Part shown: positions 8,722-16,340 of the stretch, in pieces | Layout of the letters: every line of letters starts with the position of its first letter | How positions within the stretch are numbered: the first letter of the stretch is position 1 | DNA from: an uncultured Bacteroidales bacterium | GTDB lineage: Bacteria; Bacteroidota; Bacteroidia; Bacteroidales; UBA932 | Direction: 5' to 3' | Length of the DNA stretch: 64,000 nt | Assembly (NCBI GenBank): GCA_934700615.1 | Contig: CAKUXR010000009.1 | Location: 1 to 64,000, forward strand | The notes under the pieces: model-generated | What the model saw: the letters and a program-made list of their open reading frames with translations, nothing else | Told to the model about the DNA's origin: nothing | The model's database searches: none | Translations under genes and position numbers: made by a program

Positions 8722-9642
8722 CTATTTGTTAACCTGGAACTTGGTGCAGCCGTCAGCAAAGTATGCAACGATCTGTCTGGCAGCAGCAAGACCTGCATTG
8801 ACATTGGCCTCAGAGGTCTGCGCACCCATCTTCTTAGGTGTCGCGAACACGCGCACGCCGAATTTCTCGCGGAGAACATCAATGTTGTCAGGAGCAACGT
8901 CAGTGATGTACTTGAGGTCAGGTCTGTCGGTCAATGCCTTCTCGAGACCAGCCTCATCCACAACTTCCTTACGTGCAGTATTTACGAGGACGGCCCCCTT
9001 AGGCATAGATGTAATCAGTTCATAATTGATGCTGCCGATGGTCTCAGGTGTAGCAGGGATGTGAACTGACACGAAATCACACTGTGAATAAAGGTCTTTC
9101 ACTGTCTCTACAGGAACCGCTCCGGCCTCTGCAATCTTGTCAGCAGGGATGAACGGGTCAGTAGCATATACTGTCATACCGAGAGCCTCAGCCTTCTTGC
9201 CTACGAGACGGCCTACGTTTCCGAATGCCTGGATACCAAGTTTCTTGCCTGAAACCTCAGTACCTGAAACAGGAGTGAACTGGTTTCTGCTCATGTAAAT
9301 CATCATGGCAACGGCAAGCTCGGCAACTGCATTGGAGTTCTGGCCTGGAGTGTTCTCGACAACAACACCGCGCTCCTTGGAGACTACGAGGTCAATGTTG
9401 TCAAAACCGGCACCTGCACGAACAACGATCTTAAGTTTTCCGGCAGCCTCGAGGACAGCTGGAGTAACTTTGTCAGATCTTACGATCATAGCATCTACAT
9501 CTGCAACAGCATTGATAAGATCCTGTGCATCTGCATATTTTTCAAGGAGAACGACCTCGTGGCCGGCACCTTCAAGAATTTCTCTGATTCCTGCTACAGC
9601 TGCTGCTGCAAATGGTTTCTGAGTAGCCAACAATACTTTCAT
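8722..9642 (-). CDS. serA: D-3-phosphoglycerate dehydrogenase, short form
   Basis: A 306-residue NAD-dependent 2-hydroxyacid dehydrogenase for the first step of serine synthesis, converting 3-phosphoglycerate to 3-phosphohydroxypyruvate. The NAD site AFGNVGR lies near residue 137, and the substrate-side NTARKEVVD near 222 holds the catalytic arginine. There is no C-terminal ACT domain, so feedback by serine through such a domain is not expected. Oddly, the segment that normally reads PHxGA with the catalytic histidine is PKKMGAQT at residues 269-276, so a lysine occupies the histidine position. It lies 12 bases after serC, which supports the assignment over other 2-hydroxyacid dehydrogenases. 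Confidence 0.92.
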   Translation of the reverse strand: MKVLLATQKPFAAAAVAGIREILEGAGHEVVLLEKYADAQDLINAVADVDAMIVRSDKVTPAVLEAAGKLKIVVRAGAGFDNIDLVVSKERGVVVENTPGQNSNAVAELAVAMMIYMSRNQFTPVSGTEVSGKKLGIQAFGNVGRLVGKKAEALGMTVYATDPFIPADKIAEAGAVPVETVKDLYSQCDFVSVHIPATPETIGSINYELITSMPKGAVLVNTARKEVVDEAGLEKALTDRPDLKYITDVAPDNIDVLREKFGVRVFATPKKMGAQTSEANVNAGLAAARQIVAYFADGCTKFQVNK

Positions 9643-9654
9643 GACAAGCGGATA

Positions 9655-10728
9655 TTATTTTTTCAATGACTCAAATTCTTTCATGCACTCTGTGAGAGCG
9701 GTAACATCCTCAAGTGTACAAGCGTTGTAGATGGATGCGCGGAAACCGCCGACTGACCTGTGGCCCTTGAGACCGACCATGCCCTTGCTCTTGGAGAATG
9801 ACATGAACTCGTCCTGAAGGTTCTCATAACCAGGAGCCATCACGAAGCATACGTTCATGAGTGAACGGTCTTTCTCTGCTGCTGTACCTACGAAGAGAGA
9901 GTTGCGGTCAATCTCATTGTAAAGAAGGTTGGCCTTCTCCACGTCATACTTGTGGATAGCCTCAACGCCGCCCATGCTCTTCAACCACTTGAGAGTCTCG
10001 TTCATGACGAAGATTGAGAATACAGGAGGAGTATTGAACATGGACTCCTTGTCAATGTGAGTCCTGTAGTCAAGCATTGTAGGGATATATCTGCTTACTT
10101 TTCCGAGAGCGTCCTTGCGGATGATAGCGAATATCACACCTGCAGGGCCTACGTTCTTCTGGGCACCACCATAAATCATAGCATACTTGCTGACATCTAC
10201 CGGACGGCTCATGATGTCAGATGACATATCTGCGATAAGTGGAACAGGGCAGTCGATGTCTGTCTTGATCTCAGTACCGTAAATGGTATTGTTGGTAGTG
10301 ATGTGGAAGTAGTCGATATCTGTAGGAATGGTATATCCCTCAGGAATGTAAGAGTAGTTCTTGTCTGCTGAGCATGCGAGAGCATATGCGTTTCCGATGC
10401 CCTGTGCCTGCTGAAGTGCCTTGTGAGCCCAAACACCTGTATCAAGGTATGCAGCCTTGTTCTCAAGGAAGTTCATAGCTACATAGAGGAACTGAAGGCT
10501 GGCGCCACCGCCGAGGAATACCACCTCATGAGTATCAGGAATGTTAAGCAGCTCTTTCCAGTTCGCGCGAACCTCGTCCATCACTTCGCCCCACTCTTTG
10601 GAACGGTGTGATACAGAAAGCACTGAAATACCTGTGCCCTTGAAATCCTTGAGGGCCTCAATTGAATTGTCTATTGCCTGCTGCGGAAGAATGCATGGGC
10701 CGGCATTGAATACATGAACTTTGCTCAT
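9655..10728 (-). CDS. serC: phosphoserine aminotransferase
   Basis: A 357-residue PLP-dependent class V aminotransferase that transfers the amino group of glutamate to 3-phosphohydroxypyruvate, making O-phosphoserine; the family also serves pyridoxine synthesis. N-terminal FNAGPCILP and SHRSKEW segments and the PLP lysine in YGGAQKNVGPAG (near residue 198) are clear, as is the C-terminal GHRSVGGFRAS phosphate-binding loop. Length is normal for the family. It is the first gene of the serine operon, and a long near-perfect inverted repeat overlaps its likely promoter. Confidence 0.96.
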   Translation of the reverse strand: MSKVHVFNAGPCILPQQAIDNSIEALKDFKGTGISVLSVSHRSKEWGEVMDEVRANWKELLNIPDTHEVVFLGGGASLQFLYVAMNFLENKAAYLDTGVWAHKALQQAQGIGNAYALACSADKNYSYIPEGYTIPTDIDYFHITTNNTIYGTEIKTDIDCPVPLIADMSSDIMSRPVDVSKYAMIYGGAQKNVGPAGVIFAIIRKDALGKVSRYIPTMLDYRTHIDKESMFNTPPVFSIFVMNETLKWLKSMGGVEAIHKYDVEKANLLYNEIDRNSLFVGTAAEKDRSLMNVCFVMAPGYENLQDEFMSFSKSKGMVGLKGHRSVGGFRASIYNACTLEDVTALTECMKEFESLKK

Positions 10729-10770
10729 ATCTGAATTTGTTATAAAGTTATTGCAATTATTAACTAAAAT

Positions 10771-10813
10771 CCTTTACAGCGATTTAAGTTTTTCTCTTAA
10801 ATCGTTGTAAAGG
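10771..10813. repeat. 18-bp inverted repeat between pyrB and serC
   Basis: The arms 10771-10788 and 10796-10813 match in 17 of 18 positions (the odd pair is G-T) around a seven-base loop. The right arm overlaps the likely -7 box and start of the serC transcript, so an operator is possible. On the minus strand it also lies downstream of pyrB and is followed by an AT-rich stretch, so a terminator for pyrB is the other reading. Confidence 0.7.
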
Positions 10814-10838
10814 TAACAAATTTCTACTTAATTCCAAA
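10808..10838 (-). promoter_or_regulatory. likely promoter of the serC-serA-DUF1015 operon
   Basis: The minus strand has TACCTTTA (10808-10815, one mismatch to TAnnTTTG) and TTTG (10835-10838) with a 19-bp spacer. The predicted start is near 10802, inside the inverted repeat, giving a leader of about 75 bases. Confidence 0.45.
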
Positions 10839-10860
10839 TAAAGGATGAATATTTTTTCTA

Positions 10861-11766
10861 CTACCTGTAGCCGAGGAGGTATGCTATGACGGCCATGCGG
10901 ACGTACATGCCGTTACGGGCCTGCTCGAAATAATATGCATATGGCGTATCGTCGACATCAGTAGCGATTTCGGTAATCCTCGGAAGCGGATGAAGAATCT
11001 TCATGTTAGGCTTCACGCCTGAAAGCATTGACGCGGTAAGTTCATATACATTCTTGACCCTGTCATAGTCTTCCTTGCTAGGGAACCTCTCCTGCTGGAC
11101 ACGCGTCATGTACAGGATGTCGCAGTCATTGAGGTGAGCCTCCAGAGAATCGGTCTCCTCATATGGAATGTGTTTCTCATCGAGGAACTTGAGATACTTG
11201 GAAGGCATCTTGAGCTCATCCGGTGCGGTAAAGACAAATTCAGGAGAGAAATCTGACATGGCCTCTGAAAGGGAATGCACGGTACGGCCGTATTTCAGGT
11301 CTCCCACCATATTGATCTTCAGATTGTCGAGACGCCCCTGGGTCTGACGGATCGTATACATGTCAAGGAGAGTCTGTGTCGGATGCTGATTGGAACCGTC
11401 TCCGGCATTGACAACAGGCACTGGTGAGACGCCGGCGGCGATTGCTGCGGCTCCTTCCTGCGGATGCCTCATGACTATCATATCTACATAGTTGGAGACA
11501 ATCTTGATGGTATCTTCAAGTGTCTCGCCCTTGGTCACGCTCGTGTTCTTCGCATCAGGGAAACCTATTACCCTGGCACCGAGACGGTTAACCGCGGCTT
11601 CAAACGAAAGCCTCGTTCTGGTAGATGGCTCGAAGAAGAGGCACGCAATCACTTTTCCCGCGAGGAAATTCTGCTCTCTGTTCTTTTCGAATTCCTTTGC
11701 CACATCCAGGATATGAAGAATCTCATCTTTTGTGAAATCCTGGATTGAAATCAGACTTTTAGGCAT
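10861..11766 (-). CDS. pyrB: aspartate carbamoyltransferase catalytic chain
   Basis: A 301-residue enzyme for the committed step of pyrimidine synthesis, joining carbamoyl phosphate and aspartate. The carbamoyl-phosphate loop FEPSTRTRLSFE lies near residue 47, the 80s-loop region near 75 (NTSVTKGET), and HPTQTLLDMYTI near 130. It ends in a normal helix at LLGYR. I start it at the ATG at 11766 (MPKSLIS), matching the family, rather than an upstream TTG. In many Bacteroidales the regulatory chain gene pyrI directly follows; here the next gene downstream is serC, so no pyrI is adjacent. Confidence 0.96.
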   Translation of the reverse strand: MPKSLISIQDFTKDEILHILDVAKEFEKNREQNFLAGKVIACLFFEPSTRTRLSFEAAVNRLGARVIGFPDAKNTSVTKGETLEDTIKIVSNYVDMIVMRHPQEGAAAIAAGVSPVPVVNAGDGSNQHPTQTLLDMYTIRQTQGRLDNLKINMVGDLKYGRTVHSLSEAMSDFSPEFVFTAPDELKMPSKYLKFLDEKHIPYEETDSLEAHLNDCDILYMTRVQQERFPSKEDYDRVKNVYELTASMLSGVKPNMKILHPLPRITEIATDVDDTPYAYYFEQARNGMYVRMAVIAYLLGYR

Positions 11767-11855
11767 ACTGCACAATTTTACTGTTCCGGCAGGTAAGCCA
11801 AATCCCCGCCGCTATTAAGTTCATATATAATATAGGTGTTTGGCCACCGCTATTT

Positions 11856-12506
11856 TCAATTGTCAATGTCAGATGACAGACCTACTTCTTCTACCGAACA
11901 GCCCGGGATATTGCCCGCGCGTTCCAGGAAATCCGACTCAATGGATAGGCGGACGGACACGGTCAGAGAGCATGAAGTCCCGAAGTCCTGGTCCGACTGT
12001 TTCAGGTCCATGTCCTTTATCATCTTCATGACACTGTTCATTTCCAGATACCCGAATGAGAGCCTATAGCGCTTCATCGCTACCTTTTCAACAACCACCG
12101 CATTGGTTATCGCATCCGCAGACGAAGTCTTGTACGCACGGATCAGCCCGGGTATTCCAAGTTTGATGCCGCCGAAATACCTGACCACTACTATAAGTAT
12201 GTCACTCAAACAATTTGAATCAATCTGCCCGAGAATCGGACGACCCGCCGAAGAAGAAGGCTCACCGTCATCATTTGCCCTGAACACATCTCCTTTGTAG
12301 CCCAGTCGATAGGCATAACAATGGTGTCTGGCATCGTGGTAAGTCTTTTTCAAAGAACTGACAATCTGCCTCACCTCGTCTTCCGTTTCGACGGGGTAGG
12401 CAAGAGCTATGAATCTGCTGCCGTTGTCCTTGAAAAGGCCCTCTGACATAGCTGCAATGCTCTTATATGAATCCCTGACAGGGGTATCGCCTCCGTTCTT
12501 TTCCAT
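11856..12506 (-). CDS. YigZ/IMPACT-family protein
   Basis: A 216-residue protein of the YigZ (UPF0029/IMPACT) family. The N-terminal domain carries SRFIALAYPV, HHCYAYRLG and the hallmark DGEPSSSAGRPIL near residue 78, then VVVRYFGGIKLG. The C-terminal half is the RNA-binding-like DUF1949 region. Eukaryotic IMPACT modulates Gcn2, but the bacterial role is not established, though links to ribosomes have been suggested. I start it at the ATG at 12506 because the family begins near there and a -7 box lies only six bases upstream, which excludes the longer form. It is divergent from the pRiA4b-ORF3-like gene. Confidence 0.88.
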   Translation of the reverse strand: MEKNGGDTPVRDSYKSIAAMSEGLFKDNGSRFIALAYPVETEDEVRQIVSSLKKTYHDARHHCYAYRLGYKGDVFRANDDGEPSSSAGRPILGQIDSNCLSDILIVVVRYFGGIKLGIPGLIRAYKTSSADAITNAVVVEKVAMKRYRLSFGYLEMNSVMKMIKDMDLKQSDQDFGTSCSLTVSVRLSIESDFLERAGNIPGCSVEEVGLSSDIDN

Positions 12507-12511
12507 GAAGC

Positions 12512-12519
12512 CAAAATTA
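12512..12519 (-). promoter_or_regulatory. -7 box for the yigZ-family gene
   Basis: Reads TAATTTTG on the minus strand, a full -7 match ending six bases before the ATG at 12506. If real, the message would be leaderless or nearly so. No clear -33 box is seen. Confidence 0.4.
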
Positions 12520-12560
12520 GTTAAATTCGAGTTATTATGCAATGATAAGGAAATATTTTG

Positions 12561-12568
12561 TAACTTTG
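12561..12568 (+). promoter_or_regulatory. -7 box for the pRiA4b-ORF3-like gene
   Basis: TAACTTTG is a full match to the Bacteroidota -7 consensus. It gives a start near 12575 and a 20-base leader to the ATG at 12596. It rules out the upstream in-frame ATG at 12542 as the true start. Confidence 0.55.
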
Positions 12569-12595
12569 GCGGCAGAAAAATTAGCTTACGTAAAT

Positions 12596-13210
12596 ATGAT
12601 TCTCAGATATCGTGTTTCCCTTCCGGGGATAAAGGGTTTCGCCCGTGTGTATGAGTTGAAGCCGAATACAACTCTATACGAATTTCACAAGAAGATGAGA
12701 GACGACATGGATTTCTCTCATGACCAGCTCATCCAGTTCAAAGGTCTGGACAAGGCAGGCGCGCTTGTGGCCCGCTATGGAATGTTTGACCTCGGAGCAG
12801 GTGCAGTGGATGACGTCACACTCGCAGACACATTGAAAAAGGGCATTTTCTCGTTCACCTATTTCTATAATGTCACTGACAGGAAGAGCGTAATCGTCAC
12901 TTTCGACGGTGAGGCCGAAGAGGTTCCGGGAAAAGCATATCCGCTCCTTACCGAGACAAAGGGACCTAATCCTATCGAGTTCGAAAACGGATATGTGGCT
13001 TATGAGGACCTTCCGGATGACCAGAAACATCTTCCGGGCGAGTCTTCATGGGGCAAGAGTGACGATACTTCAGACGATGATGCTGAGGAGATTACAGATG
13101 TTCCTGAGGACATCGATGATGACGATGACGACGATAATGATGACTTAAAGTCTTCATACGATGAAGACAGCGACGTCATCTATGACGGTTCAGAAGAATT
13201 GAGCCTGTAG
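12596..13210 (+). CDS. pRiA4b ORF-3-like (TnpR-family-like) protein
   Basis: A 204-residue protein whose first 120 residues resemble the plasmid pRiA4b ORF-3 / IS1096 passenger fold: RYRVSLPGIKGFARVYELKPNTTL, then a segment with FSFTYFYNVTDR and a following FDGE. Despite the family name, nothing here suggests a mobile element; it is a chromosomal gene commonly found next to miaA in Bacteroidales. The C-terminal 60 residues are strongly acidic, with a run of aspartates near 175, and are probably disordered. The start is set at 12596 by the promoter just upstream. MiaA follows after 10 bases, so the two are probably co-transcribed. Function is unknown; a role in tRNA or translation would be a guess from position only. 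Confidence 0.75.
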   Translation: MILRYRVSLPGIKGFARVYELKPNTTLYEFHKKMRDDMDFSHDQLIQFKGLDKAGALVARYGMFDLGAGAVDDVTLADTLKKGIFSFTYFYNVTDRKSVIVTFDGEAEEVPGKAYPLLTETKGPNPIEFENGYVAYEDLPDDQKHLPGESSWGKSDDTSDDDAEEITDVPEDIDDDDDDDNDDLKSSYDEDSDVIYDGSEELSL

Positions 13211-13220
13211 ATTGCCCGCC

Positions 13221-14081
13221 ATGAGCAAAAAATTATTGGTGATAGCAGGACCGACTGCAGTAGGCAAGACCGACTATAGCATTGAGGCTGCACTCCGTTG
13301 CGGTTCACCGGTGATTTCATGCGACTCCAGACAGATTTACAAGGAAATGACTATAGGGACGGCTGTCCCGGATGCTTCGCAGCTTGCCGCTGTGAAGCAT
13401 TATTTTATACATAGCATATCGGTCCTGGATGCCTATTCATCAGGCCAATACGAGATAGACGCCCTGGCATTGATGGAAAAACTTTTCAGCAAGGGACATG
13501 AGACATTGGTCATGGCCGGAGGCTCGGGTTTTTATATTGACGCGGTATGCAAGGGGCTTGACAATCTGCCTGTTCCTCCGCCGGAGCTCCGCGAAGAACT
13601 GACGAGGCGAGTACGTGAAGAGGGGGTGGAAGCACTTGCGGACGAGCTGAAGAAACTGGATCCTGCCGCATGGAAAGCCATCGACATCAAGAACGGACAG
13701 CGCGTCGTAAGAGCACTGGAGACAATTATTGTCTCAGGAAGGTCGTTCACCGAGTTCAAACTTGCAGAACCGCGGAAACGGGACTTCGAAATAGAAAAAA
13801 TCTGCCTGACAAGACCAAGGGACGTCATCTATGACAGGATAGACCGGCGTGTCCTGCAGATGATCGACGAAGGACTGGTAGAGGAAGTGAGGGGTCTGGA
13901 AAAGTACAGGAACCTGCCTGCCCTGCAGACTGTCGGCTACAAGGAAATCTTCGGGTATCTCGACGGGAATTATTCTCTGGATGAGGCTATCAGGCTGATA
14001 CAGAGAAACACACGACACTACGCAAAAAAACAGCTGACCTGGTGGAAGCGGGACAATGCCATAAAATGGATTGACCTGTAA
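13221..14081 (+). CDS. miaA: tRNA dimethylallyltransferase
   Basis: A 286-residue enzyme that adds a dimethylallyl group to A37 of tRNAs reading UNN codons. The P-loop IAGPTAVGKTD is at the N-terminus, DSRQIYKEM near residue 33 contacts substrate, AGGSGFYIDAV lies near 96, and the C-terminal LQTVGYKEIFGYLDG and RQ-rich helix are as expected. The length is slightly short of E. coli MiaA, as is normal for Bacteroidota. I prefer the ATG at 13221 over a TTG three codons earlier. It needs dimethylallyl diphosphate from the isoprenoid pathway, to which dxs in this window also contributes. Confidence 0.96.
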   Translation: MSKKLLVIAGPTAVGKTDYSIEAALRCGSPVISCDSRQIYKEMTIGTAVPDASQLAAVKHYFIHSISVLDAYSSGQYEIDALALMEKLFSKGHETLVMAGGSGFYIDAVCKGLDNLPVPPPELREELTRRVREEGVEALADELKKLDPAAWKAIDIKNGQRVVRALETIIVSGRSFTEFKLAEPRKRDFEIEKICLTRPRDVIYDRIDRRVLQMIDEGLVEEVRGLEKYRNLPALQTVGYKEIFGYLDGNYSLDEAIRLIQRNTRHYAKKQLTWWKRDNAIKWIDL

Positions 14082-14139
14082 GGATGGTTTTTCTTCCACT
14101 TTTAGCCAATTCTTATTTCATCAAATCGGGAAAAATTCG

Positions 14140-14147
14140 TATTTTTG
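14140..14147 (+). promoter_or_regulatory. -7 box for the exbB-exbD-tonB-like operon
   Basis: TATTTTTG is a full -7 match, with TTTC about 20 bp upstream as a possible weak -33. It predicts a start near 14154 and a leader of about 85 bases before the ATG at 14239. Confidence 0.5.
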
Positions 14148-14238
14148 CAGTTCATTGGCGAATTGTGCAGAGGCCATAAATGAAAGCCTCTGGAGGCAGC
14201 CATGCAATTATTTGAATATTAAAAAGTTAGATAAAATT

Positions 14239-14982
14239 ATGTTGTTCTCTCTCTTACAGTCAGCAGGACTTGATACTGCCGGAATGGCAGCAGCTGCAGA
14301 GCAGGCATTGACATCACCTGCCGTACCTCATCAGGAGGAAATGCATCTTCTCGACATGGCCATGAAAGGTGGCTGGCTCATGATTGTGCTCCTCGCATTG
14401 TCCATCGTCGCCATCTACCTCTTCGGAAAGAAATGGTGGATGATCCATCAGGCAGGACAAATCGACAACAATTTCATGCGTGACATCCGTGACTACATCC
14501 ACGAAGGCAAACTCAAGTCGGCACAGACATTGTGCGAAAGATTCGATTCTCCTATCGCAAGACTTGTGGAGAAGGGCATCTCCCGCATCGGACGTCCGCT
14601 TTCTGACATTCAGACTGCTATCGAGAATTGCGGAAACACTGAGGTAGCAAGACTCGAGAAAGGCCTGCCTATCCTCGCGACAATCGCCGGAGGCGCGCCG
14701 ATGATCGGATTCCTCGGTACAGTGCTCGGTATGGTCCAGGCATTCTTCAACATGTCCCAGGCCGGCAACAACATTGACATTACTCTCCTTTCAAGCGGTA
14801 TCTACACTGCCATGATTACCACAGTCGGCGGTCTTATCGTGGGTATCCTCGCATACTTCGGATACAACTATCTGACTTCCAACATTTCAGATATCGTATT
14901 CAAGATGGAGAACGCTACCATCGATTTCATGGACCTCCTTCAGGAGCCTGCAGCTGACGAGAAACAGGCAGCAGAAAATTAA
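14239..14982 (+). CDS. exbB: MotA/TolQ/ExbB proton channel protein
   Basis: A 247-residue inner-membrane protein forming the proton-conducting pentamer that energises TonB- or Tol-type systems. A first membrane span lies near residues 45-63 (WLMIVLLALSIVAIYLF), and two more near 148-170 and 190-212 in the conserved domain. The LPILATIAGGAPMIGFLGTVLGM region with its GTV motif is the family's core, and the AMITTVGGLIVGI segment carries the conserved threonine. The reading frame extends upstream, but the ATG at 14239 follows the promoter and gives the expected N-terminus. It is the first gene of an exbB-exbD-tonB-like operon. ExbB and TolQ cannot be told apart with certainty; the TonB-like third gene favours ExbB. 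Confidence 0.9.
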   Translation: MLFSLLQSAGLDTAGMAAAAEQALTSPAVPHQEEMHLLDMAMKGGWLMIVLLALSIVAIYLFGKKWWMIHQAGQIDNNFMRDIRDYIHEGKLKSAQTLCERFDSPIARLVEKGISRIGRPLSDIQTAIENCGNTEVARLEKGLPILATIAGGAPMIGFLGTVLGMVQAFFNMSQAGNNIDITLLSSGIYTAMITTVGGLIVGILAYFGYNYLTSNISDIVFKMENATIDFMDLLQEPAADEKQAAEN

Positions 14983-15006
14983 GGATTATCGACAAATTCC
15001 ATAGGA

Positions 15007-15417
15007 ATGGCATACAAAAGACAAACGAAGGTGTTGGCTGATACCGCGATGTCGTCAATGACAGACCTCGTGTTCCTGCTCCTCATCTTCTTCCTTATAA
15101 CATCGACACTGGTGAATCCCAATGCCCTGAAGCTCATGCTTCCGAAGAGCACAGGTCAGGTGTCAGCTAAAGCCACTGTCAGCGTTTCCATAAAGGACTG
15201 GCAGGATGGTTCTTATACATACCACATCAACGGAGATGAACAGCCTGTTCCTTTCACTGAAGTGGAAGATGATCTTGTGAACCTTCTCCAGAACGAGGAG
15301 GATCCCACATTCTCAATCTATGCCGACGAAAGCGTTCCTGTAAAGGAAGTGGTATCCGTAATGAACATTGCCAAGAGAAACCATTATAAAGTCATTCTGG
15401 CGACACAGCCTGAATAA
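15007..15417 (+). CDS. exbD: ExbD/TolR biopolymer transport protein
   Basis: A 136-residue single-span inner-membrane protein. The membrane helix near residues 18-37 starts with the conserved MTDLVFLLLIFF, whose aspartate D19 is the proton-carrying residue of the family. The rest is a periplasmic domain ending in a NIAKRNHYKVILAT segment. It follows exbB by 24 bases. Many Bacteroidales have two consecutive exbD genes in this place; only one is present here. Confidence 0.92.
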   Translation: MAYKRQTKVLADTAMSSMTDLVFLLLIFFLITSTLVNPNALKLMLPKSTGQVSAKATVSVSIKDWQDGSYTYHINGDEQPVPFTEVEDDLVNLLQNEEDPTFSIYADESVPVKEVVSVMNIAKRNHYKVILATQPE

Positions 15418-15452
15418 TGCTTACCCATTGGCATACAATAAGATAAGGGACA

Positions 15453-16247
15453 ATGAAGGAATATCAGGAAATACAGCGTAAGACAGAAAAGGGAGGAACA
15501 GTTGTTGCAGTGGTGACGACTGTCGGTTTCCATGCACTGCTGGTATTATTCGGAGTCAACAGTGGTCTGACATATCTTTCTCCCCCGCCTCCTGAGCAGA
15601 GTTTCGTAATTGATTTCAGCGAGGAACAGGAAAAGCAGCCCGTCAGACAGCAGAAGAGAGGTTCCGCACCGCAGGTGGAAGAACCGGACAGGACAAAGCC
15701 GATCGAACTGGTCCAGAAATCTGAAGCCCAGAACAAGGGGCACAAGGCGAATCTGGCACAGGAATCCACGGTCGATGATTTCGGAGATGTGGAAAAGTAT
15801 GAGCCGCCGAGAGAGAAGCCTATCGAGAAGAGGGCGCTTTTCCATGCGGCAAACAACAATTCCGACAAGGACACGCTTGCACCCCAGACAGCAGACAAGG
15901 TTACAGAAAAACTGAAGGCCGGACATGCACAGGGCAACACGATGACAGGAAAGACCGTCTCCACTCCTAACGCACATGTGAAGGGCAGAAGCGTAAACGG
16001 CGTGATTGCAAAACCTGTATATAAAGTTCAGGAAGAAGGCACTGTGGTCGTAACCGTCTGGGTGGATAACTACGGCAATGTCAAGAAAGCTCAGGCAGGC
16101 GCAGTCGGAACGACTGTGAACAATGCAGAGTTGTGGAGTGCCGCAAGGGAGGCTGCCATGAAGACTCATTTCAATATGAGCACAGAGGCACCGCCGCTGC
16201 AGCAGGGTAAAATAACCTACCACTTCAAGCTGGTCGGCTCTCATTGA
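15453..16247 (+). CDS. TonB-like energy transducer
   Basis: A 264-residue protein with a short cytoplasmic N-terminus, one membrane helix near residues 18-38, a PPPPEQ stretch and then a long charged, probably extended periplasmic region rich in K, E and Q. The C-terminal 80 residues contain AKPVYKVQEEGTVVVTVWVDNYGNV, a pattern matching TonB/TolA C-terminal folds. With ExbB and ExbD upstream it should couple the proton gradient to outer-membrane TonB-dependent receptors or to a Tol-like envelope function. It lacks the classical YP motif I would expect of E. coli TonB, so I give no symbol. A run of small hairpins follows in the 93-base gap before the pseudouridine synthase. Confidence 0.82.
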   Translation: MKEYQEIQRKTEKGGTVVAVVTTVGFHALLVLFGVNSGLTYLSPPPPEQSFVIDFSEEQEKQPVRQQKRGSAPQVEEPDRTKPIELVQKSEAQNKGHKANLAQESTVDDFGDVEKYEPPREKPIEKRALFHAANNNSDKDTLAPQTADKVTEKLKAGHAQGNTMTGKTVSTPNAHVKGRSVNGVIAKPVYKVQEEGTVVVTVWVDNYGNVKKAQAGAVGTTVNNAELWSAAREAAMKTHFNMSTEAPPLQQGKITYHFKLVGSH

Positions 16248-16263
16248 CCTTAAACTGAAAAAT

Positions 16264-16305
16264 CGGCGAAAGCCGTACATATATTATCATAATGGCGTGA
16301 GCCAT
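16264..16305 (+). other. two tandem GNRA-tetraloop hairpins
   Basis: Two small hairpins lie in the leader of the pseudouridine synthase gene. One is 16264-16275 (4-bp stem CGGC with loop GAAA); the other is 16292-16305 (5-bp stem ATGGC with loop GTGA). Both loops fit the stable GNRA class. They could be leader structures or the tail of the upstream transcript. Confidence 0.4.
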
Positions 16306-16340
16306 AAACAATTAATCCGCCCGGCAAGGGCAATATCCAA

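Noticed and set aside
12596..13210. Mobile element suggested by the TnpR/pRiA4b family name
   Set aside because: No transposase, terminal repeats or target duplication; the gene sits in a normal chromosomal operon.
14071..14238. Upstream extension of exbB
   Set aside because: The -7 promoter box at 14140 lies inside it, and the family start fits the ATG at 14239.
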